From NCBI GenBank assembly GCA_902806435.1, contig CADCWO010000246.1:19182-83181 (forward strand): a DNA stretch of 64,000 nt. Direction: 5' to 3'. A model generated the notes under the pieces. The model saw nothing but the letters and a program-made list of their open reading frames with translations. It made no database searches and had not been told where the DNA came from. Both the position numbers and the translations under genes were made by a program. Below are positions 9,007-17,903 of the stretch, one piece after another. The first letter of the stretch is position 1. Every line of letters starts with the position of its first letter. This DNA comes from an uncultured Synechococcales cyanobacterium. Its GTDB lineage: Bacteria; Cyanobacteriota; Cyanobacteriia; Thermosynechococcales; Thermosynechococcaceae.

Positions 9007-9570
9007 ATGTCTGTAGTCCGACTTCTATTACTCCTGGTGATTTTGGCGGGGCTGGCAGGTTTAGTGCTCCAAAACTTGTCACCCTCGGTGCCACTAGTAT
9101 TTTTAGGAGCGCGATCGCAGCCACTTCCTTTAGCTTTTCTGATTTTTGGGGCAGTGACTGCTGGGGTGATCACAGGTTTGACCATCTTGGGTTTAGTTTC
9201 ATTGGGCAACTACTGGTCTCAACGGCAATTGCGATCGCGCCTGCGCGACCTTGAGGATACACCCCAGCGTCAACAAACCCAAACAAGTGATCAAAGGCCA
9301 AAATCAGAACCTAGATATAACCAGGGCACTAGAAATTACGAAGCAGACCCAAAACCACGAACTGGCCAGCAATCTGGCTCAGCTTACTCCTATAGCTATC
9401 AGAACAGCCGCCAGTCTGGGGTAGGGCGAAGAGAATCCGTTTTTGACGCAGAGTATCGTGAGGTCACACCCCCAAGCCAACCGGAAGACTTAGAAAATTT
9501 AGAAGATGACTGGTTTGAAGACGATAGCGATGACTGGGATTGGGAGGATACACCTAAATCTCGACGCTAG
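9007..9570 (+). CDS. LapA/DUF1049-like two-TM membrane protein with disordered acidic tail
   Basis: A 187-residue protein. Two hydrophobic segments (about 4-24 and 38-62) joined by a short hydrophilic turn match the LapA/DUF1049 fold, including the motif LVLQNLSPSVPLVFLG before the second helix. Residues 75-187 are hydrophilic, rich in Gln/Ser/Tyr/Arg and then strongly acidic (EDLENLEDDWFEDDSDDWDW), probably disordered and cytoplasmic. Bacterial LapA-type proteins help envelope assembly, but the cyanobacterial role is unknown. It follows ubiX and ends 12 bp before the convergent WD40 gene. Confidence 0.75.
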   Translation: MSVVRLLLLLVILAGLAGLVLQNLSPSVPLVFLGARSQPLPLAFLIFGAVTAGVITGLTILGLVSLGNYWSQRQLRSRLRDLEDTPQRQQTQTSDQRPKSEPRYNQGTRNYEADPKPRTGQQSGSAYSYSYQNSRQSGVGRRESVFDAEYREVTPPSQPEDLENLEDDWFEDDSDDWDWEDTPKSRR

Positions 9571-9582
9571 GAGCTTTAACCC

Positions 9583-11610
9583 TTACCGCCATAGCCTAAC
9601 TGTTTTATCCTTACTGCCACTAACAACGATCTGCTGCTCAGCGCTGTTTGCACCAGAACCGGCAAGTCGCTTCTCCCCTAGACCATAGGCAACCGAAATC
9701 ACCCAGTCAGTGTGCCCGCTCAGCGTCCGCAGCAGTTCTCCACTCGGTAAATGCCATAGTTTAATCGTTCTATCGCGGCTGCCGCTAGCTAAAGTTTGTC
9801 CATCTGGGCTAAAGGTAACCGTTGTCACCCGGTCTGTATGGCCAGTAAAAGTACGCAGTAGCTCCCCCGTTTGTAGGTTCCAGAGCTTAATGGTTCGGTC
9901 CCAACTACCACTGGCTAGCCTCTGCCCGTCCGGACTGATGGCAATCGATCGGACAAAGTCGCTGTGTCCAGAAAGGTTGTGCAGTAGTTCACCCGTCTCT
10001 AAGCTCCACAGCTTAATCGTGTTATCACCACTGCCACTGGCTAGGGTTTGACCATCACGGCTAATTGCAATAGACCAAACTGGGCCAGCATGTCCGCTCA
10101 GGGTGCGTCGCAACTGACCCGTCTTTAAGTCCCAAAGTTTGATCGTACTGTCGTAACTAGCGCTGACTAAAGTCTGGCCATCCGGGCTAACGGCAACGGA
10201 CCAAACTGGGCCAGTGTGCCCACTGAGAGTAAACAGCAGTTCGTCCGTCTCCAGATTCCAAACCTTAATCGTGTTATCACCACTAGCACTGGCTAGGGTT
10301 TGGCTATCACCGCTAATCGCAACAGACCTCACGGCGTCGGTATGCCCGCTCAGGGTACGCTGCAGTTCGCCTGTGGTGGGATTCCATGACTTGATCGTTC
10401 TATCTGCACTGCCACTGGTTAAGATTTCTCCATCCGAGCTGAGGGCGACAGAAAAAATGGCATCAGAATGCCCGGCTAGGGTTTTGACCTGAACATTTTG
10501 CCAGCGAAGTCCAGCCTGACACTGCTGGAGCAGCCTCTGCGCCGTAGTGTATTGCGCTAATTTTTGAGGAATGGTTTGAGCTTTCGTGACGCACTCATTA
10601 TAGTTTTTGGCTTGGGCTAAGGCCTTGACTGCTTTGAGCTGTTCAGAGGGCTGGTGTTGTGCCTGGCGTAGCCCAAACAGAGCAGCAACCATTAAAACAG
10701 CGGCCGTGAAGCCTGCTCCTAGGATCAAGCGAGATTGGCGCGTTGTAGTCGTAACTGATCTTTGTACTGCTGGGGGATGCTTAACCTGTTGCAGAGATTG
10801 CACCGCTGTGAACTGGCAGGCAACTTGATCTTCTAGTTTTTGAATATCGGTACTGGTAAGCCCTAAATCTTGCTGCGATCGCGCTAAATGCCTGCGTGAG
10901 ACATCAGTGAGAGGATATTCACGCTCTAGGGCTTGCAAATACTCCCGCTCATACCGCTGTAGTTTTTGCTGGTATCCCTGAGCAGGAACTGGTATAGGGA
11001 CAGGAGTAAGAGTAGTAGCTTCAGCCTCTGCCAATACACCATCCCTACTCCAGTGGTGACCATTGCTGGGCAACGGTCCCTGCGGCTTATCCCTCTCCCC
11101 AGCGACTACTGGAATAAATAGGTCTAGCAACTTCCCTTGCTTCAGCTCCCAGTCGCTGCGATCGCGAAGGTCAGCCGGGATCATCACCCCGGTACGAGCT
11201 GGCTGGTAATTCCATAAATTTGGCGCTGCGATGCTTTCTAAACTGGCGGGGCACTGCTGTCGATCAATTAAGGCTACGGGTCCTTTGTGCAGACAAGCGA
11301 AGATAGCTTCAAGATGGCTTGGATTCAGTCCCTCTGCCAGGTGGTAACAGAGGAAATACGGCACATGGCTGCGACCAAAATCGTCTAAGCCACCATTGTA
11401 TAGCCAGCCGAATAGGCACTCTTTCGAGGTTAGCTGATGCACATAGGCAGCCCGGTATGCCAATCCTGGCGGGTTATAGGCATCCCAATGAGGGTGAACA
11501 AGCTTTTGTAGAAAGGCTTGCTGGGCCACCGCCGGAACCTGAGGACTGGCGAGGAGCTTAAATCCCACCCCTGGAAAGCTGGTATAGATAAGTTGGCCTA
11601 GGAGCAGCAT
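9583..11610 (-). CDS. GAP1-N-like / adaptor / TM / seven-blade WD40 protein
   Basis: A 675-residue multidomain protein. The N-terminus (MLLLGQLIYTSFPGVGFKLLASP, to about 200) resembles the GTPase-associated protein 1 N-terminal domain, which begins with a similar QLxYTS motif and is found beside conflict-type GTPases. Residues 213-265 form a helical adaptor-like segment common in cyanobacterial kinase and WD40 proteins (YQQKLQRYEREYLQALEREY). A single transmembrane helix spans about 296-314, followed by about seven WD40 repeats (378-675) of the HTxxVxSVAISPDGQTLASGS...IKLW type. The upstream gene on the same strand, 63 bp away, encodes a GTPase, which agrees with the GAP1 reading. Many antisense ORFs over the WD40 region are shadows. 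The WD40 and TM calls are firm; GAP1-N is likely but unproven. Confidence 0.8.
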   Translation of the reverse strand: MLLLGQLIYTSFPGVGFKLLASPQVPAVAQQAFLQKLVHPHWDAYNPPGLAYRAAYVHQLTSKECLFGWLYNGGLDDFGRSHVPYFLCYHLAEGLNPSHLEAIFACLHKGPVALIDRQQCPASLESIAAPNLWNYQPARTGVMIPADLRDRSDWELKQGKLLDLFIPVVAGERDKPQGPLPSNGHHWSRDGVLAEAEATTLTPVPIPVPAQGYQQKLQRYEREYLQALEREYPLTDVSRRHLARSQQDLGLTSTDIQKLEDQVACQFTAVQSLQQVKHPPAVQRSVTTTTRQSRLILGAGFTAAVLMVAALFGLRQAQHQPSEQLKAVKALAQAKNYNECVTKAQTIPQKLAQYTTAQRLLQQCQAGLRWQNVQVKTLAGHSDAIFSVALSSDGEILTSGSADRTIKSWNPTTGELQRTLSGHTDAVRSVAISGDSQTLASASGDNTIKVWNLETDELLFTLSGHTGPVWSVAVSPDGQTLVSASYDSTIKLWDLKTGQLRRTLSGHAGPVWSIAISRDGQTLASGSGDNTIKLWSLETGELLHNLSGHSDFVRSIAISPDGQRLASGSWDRTIKLWNLQTGELLRTFTGHTDRVTTVTFSPDGQTLASGSRDRTIKLWHLPSGELLRTLSGHTDWVISVAYGLGEKRLAGSGANSAEQQIVVSGSKDKTVRLWR

Positions 11611-11673
11611 GGTTCCCTTGAAAAAGACACACGAGCTAGCTTCTCATTTTGCAGTTGTCATTCGCCCAGTAGA

Positions 11674-13002
11674 TTACTGGAGCGTACTTTGAGCTAAATT
11701 TCGAATTTTTGGTTTCGACTCGTCTGGGGCAGCTTTCTCTGCTTGCCCAAACAGCGTTTTTGCCATTTCTGTGTCTCCTTGCTCAGCGCGCAGCATTGCT
11801 TTGCTGATCAAAGCCGTTAGGTTGCTTTTTTCCTGTACCAGAACTTCGTCATAGACCACTTCTGCCTTCTGCTTTTGGCTTGTGAGCTCATAGAGCTGGG
11901 CTAGATTTAAGTTCAAATCAAGGTTTTTCGGGTCTTGCTCGACTAGTTTCTCCATCAAGGGAACGGCTTGATTTGGCTGGCTCATTTGAATGTGCAGGTT
12001 AGCCAGCTTAATCAGCGCAGTACTATTATTGGGGTCCCGCTGAAGAACCTGCTCGTACTCCCGAATTTGCTTTTGCGCCCCCTGAGCAACGCTAGGAGTA
12101 AGGTGCTCAAAACTAAAGAAGATGGCTGCGATCGCTCCCAGTAAGCCAAGACCTGCTAGGCCCAGCCATGGGTAAGTGCGATTGGTGAGCGGTAGATTGA
12201 GGCCAGGAAGCTTTTTAACTGCGCTTGTGCCCGCTAAGGGAGATAAGCCCTGCATTGAGCCTTTAGCTAAAGTTGCTGGCGCAGACTGATAAATCTTTCT
12301 CAACTCCATCGTTAGCCAAAGAAGTGGGGCAGCGGCACCCGTAGGCTTGATGGTTGCCGAGCCCGCTGTCGCCACAATCGGAATTGCGGAATAGAATCGC
12401 CGATAATTTGCTTTACTAGCATCTAGGCGAGTGATTAGAGATTGCAGATTTTGCTCAACCTGGAGCAACCCAACCGCACTAGATTCGAGCCGATCACATT
12501 GGGTAAAGATCAGCGCAAAAGCATACTTTAAGTTATTCAAAGAAACTAGGGAGGCGATCGCCGCCACTTGATCAATCACATCCTCCATCATCTTTAGGTA
12601 AGCTGCATCATGGACCAGCGCATCGGCATTAATAAACACACAGCAGCCGTGGGATGCCAACACCATTCTCTGAAAATCAGTGTTGTGGATGTCACAAAGC
12701 TCACCAGGAATGTCGTGCCAGCGAAAATGGCATAACGTTTTACTTCTACCTAGCCATTGCCTTTTCAGGCTAAAGCTAAAATCGGTAACTTTCATCGTCG
12801 GCGGCGGATACTGGCCAGTCCGAGCAATGTAGTTAAGGATATTCTCAAGGTTTCCCTGCACCTGGATATCTTGGCTATCAAACCACAACTGCTGGCGATC
12901 TGACTGATGCTGAGAATGCGATTCTGCGTAACTACCAGCAAGAAACACTGTCTTACCCACCCCCCTTTGCCCAATGCTGAGGAGATTAAATGTTTTCATC
13001 AT
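11674..13002 (-). CDS. P-loop GTPase / TM / TPR protein paired with GAP1-WD40
   Basis: A 442-residue protein. The N-terminal P-loop GTPase shows GQRGVGKT (11-18), a G3-like DIPGE (97-101) and a G4-like TQCD (167-170, in place of NKxD). A transmembrane helix lies at about 278-298. The C-terminal 307-425 consists of TPR units (for example NNSTALIKLANLHIQMSQPN) facing the other side of the membrane. It is transcribed with the GAP1-like WD40 gene. Together the pair looks like a membrane-tethered GTPase switch with protein-protein platforms on both partners. Families of this type appear in predicted NTP-dependent conflict and regulatory systems. No toxin or protease effector is fused here, so defence is inference only. 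The start is ATG, with a second Met directly after. Confidence 0.8.
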   Translation of the reverse strand: MMKTFNLLSIGQRGVGKTVFLAGSYAESHSQHQSDRQQLWFDSQDIQVQGNLENILNYIARTGQYPPPTMKVTDFSFSLKRQWLGRSKTLCHFRWHDIPGELCDIHNTDFQRMVLASHGCCVFINADALVHDAAYLKMMEDVIDQVAAIASLVSLNNLKYAFALIFTQCDRLESSAVGLLQVEQNLQSLITRLDASKANYRRFYSAIPIVATAGSATIKPTGAAAPLLWLTMELRKIYQSAPATLAKGSMQGLSPLAGTSAVKKLPGLNLPLTNRTYPWLGLAGLGLLGAIAAIFFSFEHLTPSVAQGAQKQIREYEQVLQRDPNNSTALIKLANLHIQMSQPNQAVPLMEKLVEQDPKNLDLNLNLAQLYELTSQKQKAEVVYDEVLVQEKSNLTALISKAMLRAEQGDTEMAKTLFGQAEKAAPDESKPKIRNLAQSTLQ

Positions 13003-13161
13003 AATTCCGGGTTAACAGATACTTTTGATTCTCCCAGAGCTGTGTTTTAATAGCCAACCCATAGCTGAAAGTACTTAGTAGCTGGAGAGCCTGTACTTAG
13101 GACTAGGCCGGGATTTGAACCAAATTGGCTGGCAATAGCAACTTGTAAGCACTCAGTGTTA

Positions 13162-14037
13162 CTAGTGGGAGTGCGAGGCAGGTGGTTGGGAAGAGTTTAA
13201 GGGCTGATTCAATCCAACGACACCCTTTAAGTCAGCACCCTCTAAATTGGCACCCTTTAAATTAGCGCCTGTTAGATTAGCTTTATTGAAGCGGGCTTGC
13301 GTTAGAGTTGCTTGGGTTAAATAGGCTCCCAGTAGACTTGCCCTTTGCAGATTTGCACCTGTGAGGTCTGCTCCTGCAAAACTACTTCTTTTCAGGTTGG
13401 TTCCCTCCAGGTTCGCTCCGCTTAAGTTTGCACCATTAAGATAAATGGCGCTCAGGTCGGCCCCGCTTAGTACCGCCCTCCGCAGGTCTGCGTCAACTAA
13501 ATCTGCGGCATGCATGTAGGTTCCCTTCAGGTTTGCCCCTCTAAGATTCACTCTTGGCAAGCTGGCAACGGCAAAATTTGCACCAGCTAGATTGGCCTGG
13601 CTCAGGTTGGCACCACTCATCTTTACGGCAAACAGATCAGCCTTGCTCAAGTTGACACCACTTAAGTTAGCCTGAGGTAAGTAAGCGCCGTGTAGGTATG
13701 CCCGCTGCAAATTTGCTTGGCTTAGGTCTACGCCAGGTAGGTAAGTTGTGATCAGATTAGCCTGAGTGAGATTGGCTTTGCTGAGATTAGCTCCACTCAG
13801 GTATGCCCCCTGGAGGTTTGCTGTTCTCAGGTCAGCACCGCTTAAATTGGCACCACCTAAGTTACATCCTGGGCATTGCTTAGTCTCTCGTAGCTGTTTA
13901 AGGTGGTTAGGGTTGGGTGAAAGCTTGCTTGCTGAACTTGCCGGATTAGCAGACTGATCAGCAGAGCTTACATTCTGGGAGCAGGCTGAAGAAGCCGAAA
14001 CTACCAACACGAATGAAATCAGGGTGTTTAGTTTCAT
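13162..14037 (-). CDS. pentapeptide-repeat lipoprotein
   Basis: A 291-residue exported protein. The signal sequence ends in a lipobox-like SASSAC, predicting lipidation at Cys19. A Ser/Asn-rich linker and LKQLRETKQCPGCNL follow. From about 58 to 272 there are roughly 43 tandem A(N/D)LXX pentapeptides (for example GANLSGADLRTANLQGAYL), which fold into a right-handed quadrilateral beta-helix. A short His-ending tail follows. Such proteins are abundant in cyanobacteria and mostly of unknown function. It lies upstream of the GTPase gene on the same strand with a 159-bp gap, so it probably has its own transcript. Confidence 0.88.
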   Translation of the reverse strand: MKLNTLISFVLVVSASSACSQNVSSADQSANPASSASKLSPNPNHLKQLRETKQCPGCNLGGANLSGADLRTANLQGAYLSGANLSKANLTQANLITTYLPGVDLSQANLQRAYLHGAYLPQANLSGVNLSKADLFAVKMSGANLSQANLAGANFAVASLPRVNLRGANLKGTYMHAADLVDADLRRAVLSGADLSAIYLNGANLSGANLEGTNLKRSSFAGADLTGANLQRASLLGAYLTQATLTQARFNKANLTGANLKGANLEGADLKGVVGLNQPLNSSQPPASHSH

Positions 14038-14454
14038 GGATTTTAAGTAGTTGCGTAGCGTTAAAACTAATCCCCCCAGAGGTCAAACCTAGCCACTAAG
14101 AATACTTTGAGGCAGCGTATTCAAGTTAGGCTTTCGTATATTGAGATTAGAGTAAAACAGCCAAATTCGGCTGTCAGCCCTAGCAACTTTTAATTTTTCT
14201 TATTGCTCATGTCTTAGTTACTCTGAGCCAGTAGTTTTTCGCTTTAACTAGCGGTTGCTTTCCCTAGATCAGCCCTAACCACCTGATTCACTCTCGGACT
14301 CGTGCCAGTTAGCCAAGCCTAATTTGGCTCCTGCTCAATGCAGCATCAACTACTCTAAAGATGAGTTTCTAACAGCTCATATAATTCTTGATAAATTTGA
14401 AGTATTAAGATTGCCAGGGGGATAACTGAAAGTAATCCTTTTTAAGCCTTCCTA
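14038..14454. other. divergent intergenic region, pentapeptide lipoprotein / radC
   Basis: Promoter region for two divergent genes, with no coding region supported. A perfect 6-bp hairpin (ACAGCC/GGCTGT, loop of 6, at 14157-14174) precedes a T-rich stretch on the plus strand. Its role is unclear because no plus-strand gene ends there. Confidence 0.4.
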
Positions 14455-15186
14455 ATGACTTACTGCCTCAGAGTCGCCGACATCCCTACAAGTGAGCGGC
14501 CCCGTGAACGGCTAATGACCCAAGGCGCAAGGTACCTAAGCACCGCTGAATTGATTGCCATTTTGCTAGGTACAGGCCAAGGACCCGGAAAACTATCTGC
14601 GGTTGGTTTAGGACAATACATTTTGCATGAATTAGGACGTCACCAACGAGATCCACTGGCAGCCTTGCGCGATATTAGCATCCAAGAACTGATCAAGATA
14701 CCGGGAGTCGGTCCGGCTAAGGCCACAACCATCTTGGCAGCAGTTGAGTTAGGCAAACGAGTTTTTCAATCCCGACCTATAGTGCAAACAGTCATTGATG
14801 ACCCTTCTGTAGCTGCCGCTGCCTTGAGCGAAGATTTAATGTGGCAAGCACAGGAACGATTCGCAGTTTTGCTGTTGGATGTCAAGCACCGGCTGATTGG
14901 CACTCGGGTTATTACGGTGGGAACTGCTACGGAAACGCTAGCCTCCCCACGCGATATCTTTCGGGAGGTCATTCGTCAAGGAGCTACTCGCATCATTGTC
15001 GCTCACAACCACCCTTCCGGGAGTGTTGAGCCTAGCCCTGAAGACATTATATTAACTCGGCAGTTGTTAGAAGGTGCCCTACTACTGGGAATTCCCTTGC
15101 TGGACCACCTAATTTTAGGTAACGGTGAGTTTAGAAGTTTGCGTCAAACAACCCCTTTATGGAACGATTGTCCTCAAGTGGATTAA
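14455..15186 (+). CDS. radC: RadC-family JAB/MPN-domain protein
   Basis: A 243-residue RadC/YeeS family protein. An N-terminal helix-hairpin-helix ([17 protein letters not shown], about 77-92) precedes the JAB metal-binding domain (about 110-240), with the HNHPSGS motif at 184-190 and the downstream Asp (PSPEDI). The SERPRERL N-terminal motif is also typical. The genuine DNA-repair role of RadC is disputed; the family is better described as JAB-domain proteins of unknown activity. Length is normal and the start is ATG. Confidence 0.93.
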   Translation: MTYCLRVADIPTSERPRERLMTQGARYLSTAELIAILLGTGQGPGKLSAVGLGQYILHELGRHQRDPLAALRDISIQELIKIPGVGPAKATTILAAVELGKRVFQSRPIVQTVIDDPSVAAAALSEDLMWQAQERFAVLLLDVKHRLIGTRVITVGTATETLASPRDIFREVIRQGATRIIVAHNHPSGSVEPSPEDIILTRQLLEGALLLGIPLLDHLILGNGEFRSLRQTTPLWNDCPQVD

Positions 15187-15227
15187 GTCTGCTCGGTTCT
15201 AGTTGTTCACGCCCCATGCTTGTCCTA

Positions 15228-15320
15228 ATGCACTACCGCATCCGCAACTGGATTGGGTATAACGCTACCCTGAAGTCACGAGGAAAACTGAAGTTTAGGG
15301 TCAGCGCGCTAAAGCTTTGA
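15228..15320 (+). pseudogene. IS5-type transposase N-terminal remnant
   Basis: A 30-codon scrap reads MHYRIRNWIGYN, then ATLKSRGKLKFRVS before a TGA stop. The pattern YRIRNWxxYNxxLxxRG is the recognisable N-terminus of IS5-family DDE transposases. No DDE residues or further transposase sequence follow before the PBP gene on the other strand, and no flanking inverted repeats were found. It is best read as the last trace of an insertion sequence between radC and the PBP gene. Confidence 0.55.
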
Positions 15321-15399
15321 AGAAGTACAGCCACTTTCTAGAATTGGATTAATACTGACCAACGATGGGCGATCGCAACTGCCACAGCAGCATGAATAA

Positions 15400-17646
15400 T
15401 CACTGGACGACCTGCTTCATATAATTTCCCCACAGCTGGGCAGCTAGACCACTACTACCGGAGGTCGGCGTATTATCATCATTACCTAGCCAAATTCCAG
15501 TTAGCAGATTTTTACTAGGCACATAGCCAATAAACCAGAGGTCACGGTTATCATTGGTTGTCCCCGTTTTACCTGCTTCATCTAATCCTATCCCAGCACT
15601 CCTGCCAGTTCCGGACTGCACTACCCCACGAAACAAAGTAGTCATAGTATCCGCTACGTCAGCATCAAGGACTTGGGCACTCGCCTCTTTTTGCCGCTCA
15701 TAGATGACCCGGCAACTCTGAAAATCCTTTGGGTTTTCGCAATCGCCAGCATCCAAAATGCGGCTGATGGCACGAGGAGGTGTACGCATCCCCCGGTTGG
15801 CGACTACGGCAAAGGCTCCAGCCATTTCTAACAATGTCGTTTCACTTTGGCCAAGTACCAGACCAGGCACTGGAGCTAAGTCCGATTCAATCCCCATACG
15901 GCGAGCCATCCCAATCACGTTTCCTAAGCCCATCTCACGGGCCACCCGCAGGGCGATCGCGTTCTCAGATAGCGCCACTCCCGTGTACATATCCATACTA
16001 CCGGCACCGGAGCGACAGCCAGCAAAAGCTTGGTTTTGCCACTCCACCGGAGCGCAGGAGAAGACGTTACCAGGGGAGAGACCTTGGGCAATCGCAGTTG
16101 TGTAGGTAAAAATTTTAAAGGTAGATCCTGGTTGCCGCTCTGCTTGCGTCGCCCGGTTAAACTGACTGCGGTTGTAGTCTACCCCGCCCACTAAGGCATG
16201 GATTTGGCCGCTGGTAAAGTCGAGGCTAACCAGCGCTCCTTGAGAGAAATTGTAGCTTCCCCCTTCAGTATTCACGGCATTAGCAACGGCTGTCTCCGCT
16301 TTGGCTTGCATGCCTAAATCAAGACCCGTTTCGACAATAAAGTTACCCTCAGCCGCCAACTGCTTCCCCAGCAGGGTTTCTAGCTCCTCAAGCACATAAG
16401 TGTAAAAGTAGGGGGCTTTTGTGCTTTGTAGTTCTTCGAGGGCAGCGGGGCTGACTTCAATCCGCGATCGCCGTGCCCGCGTCGCTTCATCGTTACTGAT
16501 CATGCCCTGGGCTGCCATGCGGTTAATCACGCGATCGCGATACTCAATAGCGGTGTTGTAATCCTGGATTGGATTAAAGCTGTTCGGGGCTGGCAGAATT
16601 CCCACCAGCGTTGCCGCTTCCGACAGGCTTAGCTCTGTGGCTGACTTAGCGAAGTAAAACTGCGCTGCATCTTCAAACCCAGCCGTGCCGCTACCCAGGT
16701 AAACGCGGTTTAAGTAGGTCCGCAATAAAAAGTCTTTGCTATAAACCGTTTCTAACTTTAGGGCAACCACGGCTTCGCGGAACTTGCGTCCGGCAGAATC
16801 TTCTCGGCCCACATAGTCGCGCAACAAGTTACGGGCCAACTGTTGCGTCAGGGTACTACCGCCTTCACGGATCCCGCCGCCCAGGATATTGACTACCGAG
16901 GCGCGCAAGATGCCGAGCGGGTCGACGCCTAGGTGCCAGTAGTAACGACTGTCTTCAGACGCCAGGACAGCCTTGGCGATATAAGGGGAGAACTCTGAGA
17001 GCCGCTTGATTTCTCGATGGACTTCATCTCGGCGACGGCGCAGGGGGGTTTCGCCATCTCGCGCTACCACCACCACGGGTCCTTGGGTAGAGGCAGGTAA
17101 GGGGCGTACAGAGAAGCGCTGCCATTCCACACCAATCCACAGCAAAAGTAAAGCGGTCAGACTACCCGCACCGTAAAGGGTATAGCGTGCTGCTTGGATA
17201 TACCAGGGAGGTGGATCGACGTACTGCACCCTAACCGCTGCTTCTAACTCCGGCGGGCCAAACGTCAATACATCTTTGTGGTGTAGCGTCCGCCCTTTAA
17301 CCCGTTGCTTGCCGCGAAACACACCGTTGGTCGAATTTTCATCCTTGATTACAAAAGGAGTTTTATGCCGCCGATCGCGCTCTAGGGAAGCATGAATCTG
17401 GCTGACAATCGGATTGCGAATCACAATATCGCAGGACTTGGAACTGCGGCCAATCAAGTAGCGATCGCCCAGTAACGGGTAAACCTGGGCTTTTTCAGCT
17501 CCGGCATCCTGAACCCAGAGCTCCGGCACCCTAGCATCAGGCTTAAGGGCCAGTTTGGAAAAGTCAACTTTCGCCTGAATCGTCTGTACCGCTTGGGTAA
17601 GATTACCCAGCAACGTCCGGGATTGCGGAGATGGGGGAGGCGTCAT
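15400..17646 (-). CDS. class A penicillin-binding protein with N-terminal FHA domain
   Basis: A 748-residue bifunctional peptidoglycan synthase. An FHA domain lies at about 55-135 (YLIGRSSKSCDIVI, then VSQIHASLERD and NSTNGVF), and is cytoplasmic. One transmembrane helix spans about 156-174. The GT51 glycosyltransferase has EDSRYYWHLGVD (catalytic Glu231) and GGSTLTQQLARNLL. The transpeptidase has STFK (Ser508), SEN (560-562) and KTGTT (693-697). All catalytic motifs are intact. The FHA domain binds phosphothreonine peptides, so activity or localisation is probably tuned by Ser/Thr kinases. FHA-bearing PBPs occur in other cyanobacteria. The start is ATG. Confidence 0.94.
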   Translation of the reverse strand: MTPPPSPQSRTLLGNLTQAVQTIQAKVDFSKLALKPDARVPELWVQDAGAEKAQVYPLLGDRYLIGRSSKSCDIVIRNPIVSQIHASLERDRRHKTPFVIKDENSTNGVFRGKQRVKGRTLHHKDVLTFGPPELEAAVRVQYVDPPPWYIQAARYTLYGAGSLTALLLLWIGVEWQRFSVRPLPASTQGPVVVVARDGETPLRRRRDEVHREIKRLSEFSPYIAKAVLASEDSRYYWHLGVDPLGILRASVVNILGGGIREGGSTLTQQLARNLLRDYVGREDSAGRKFREAVVALKLETVYSKDFLLRTYLNRVYLGSGTAGFEDAAQFYFAKSATELSLSEAATLVGILPAPNSFNPIQDYNTAIEYRDRVINRMAAQGMISNDEATRARRSRIEVSPAALEELQSTKAPYFYTYVLEELETLLGKQLAAEGNFIVETGLDLGMQAKAETAVANAVNTEGGSYNFSQGALVSLDFTSGQIHALVGGVDYNRSQFNRATQAERQPGSTFKIFTYTTAIAQGLSPGNVFSCAPVEWQNQAFAGCRSGAGSMDMYTGVALSENAIALRVAREMGLGNVIGMARRMGIESDLAPVPGLVLGQSETTLLEMAGAFAVVANRGMRTPPRAISRILDAGDCENPKDFQSCRVIYERQKEASAQVLDADVADTMTTLFRGVVQSGTGRSAGIGLDEAGKTGTTNDNRDLWFIGYVPSKNLLTGIWLGNDDNTPTSGSSGLAAQLWGNYMKQVVQ

Positions 17647-17903
17647 TCGTTCTAGTACAAGTTGCTAATCAAGAAGTCACAAAAAACGGTGATCGACACG
17701 GGGGGTGATCTTCTCCTGATCATACACGCACATTTATGCTTGCCTGAAAATTAGGATGGGGCAGGGCAGCTCAAACAGCTCAACCCTTCTAGAGCTATAA
17801 GCCTAGCGGTAGAATTGCTAGTGTTAGCATATGAGCGCCACAGAAAATATAGCCCTCAAGTTTTTCCAATCGCCCTTTTATCTCTTCACTAGGTATCTAA
17901 CTG

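Noticed and set aside
9710..10492. Long antisense ORFs over the WD40 repeats
   Set aside because: They mirror the repeats in another frame and have repeat-derived composition; the WD40 frame explains the sequence.
13095..13135. T-arm-like GGTTCAAATCCCGGC on the minus strand
   Set aside because: The 5' half of the T stem does not pair beyond two G-C pairs, and no acceptor, anticodon or D arm can be drawn, so it is not a tRNA.
13162..14037. Pentapeptide protein as a quinolone-resistance (Qnr) type protein
   Set aside because: It has a lipoprotein signal and is exported, and the repeats are of the generic A(N/D)LXX type, so gyrase protection is unlikely.
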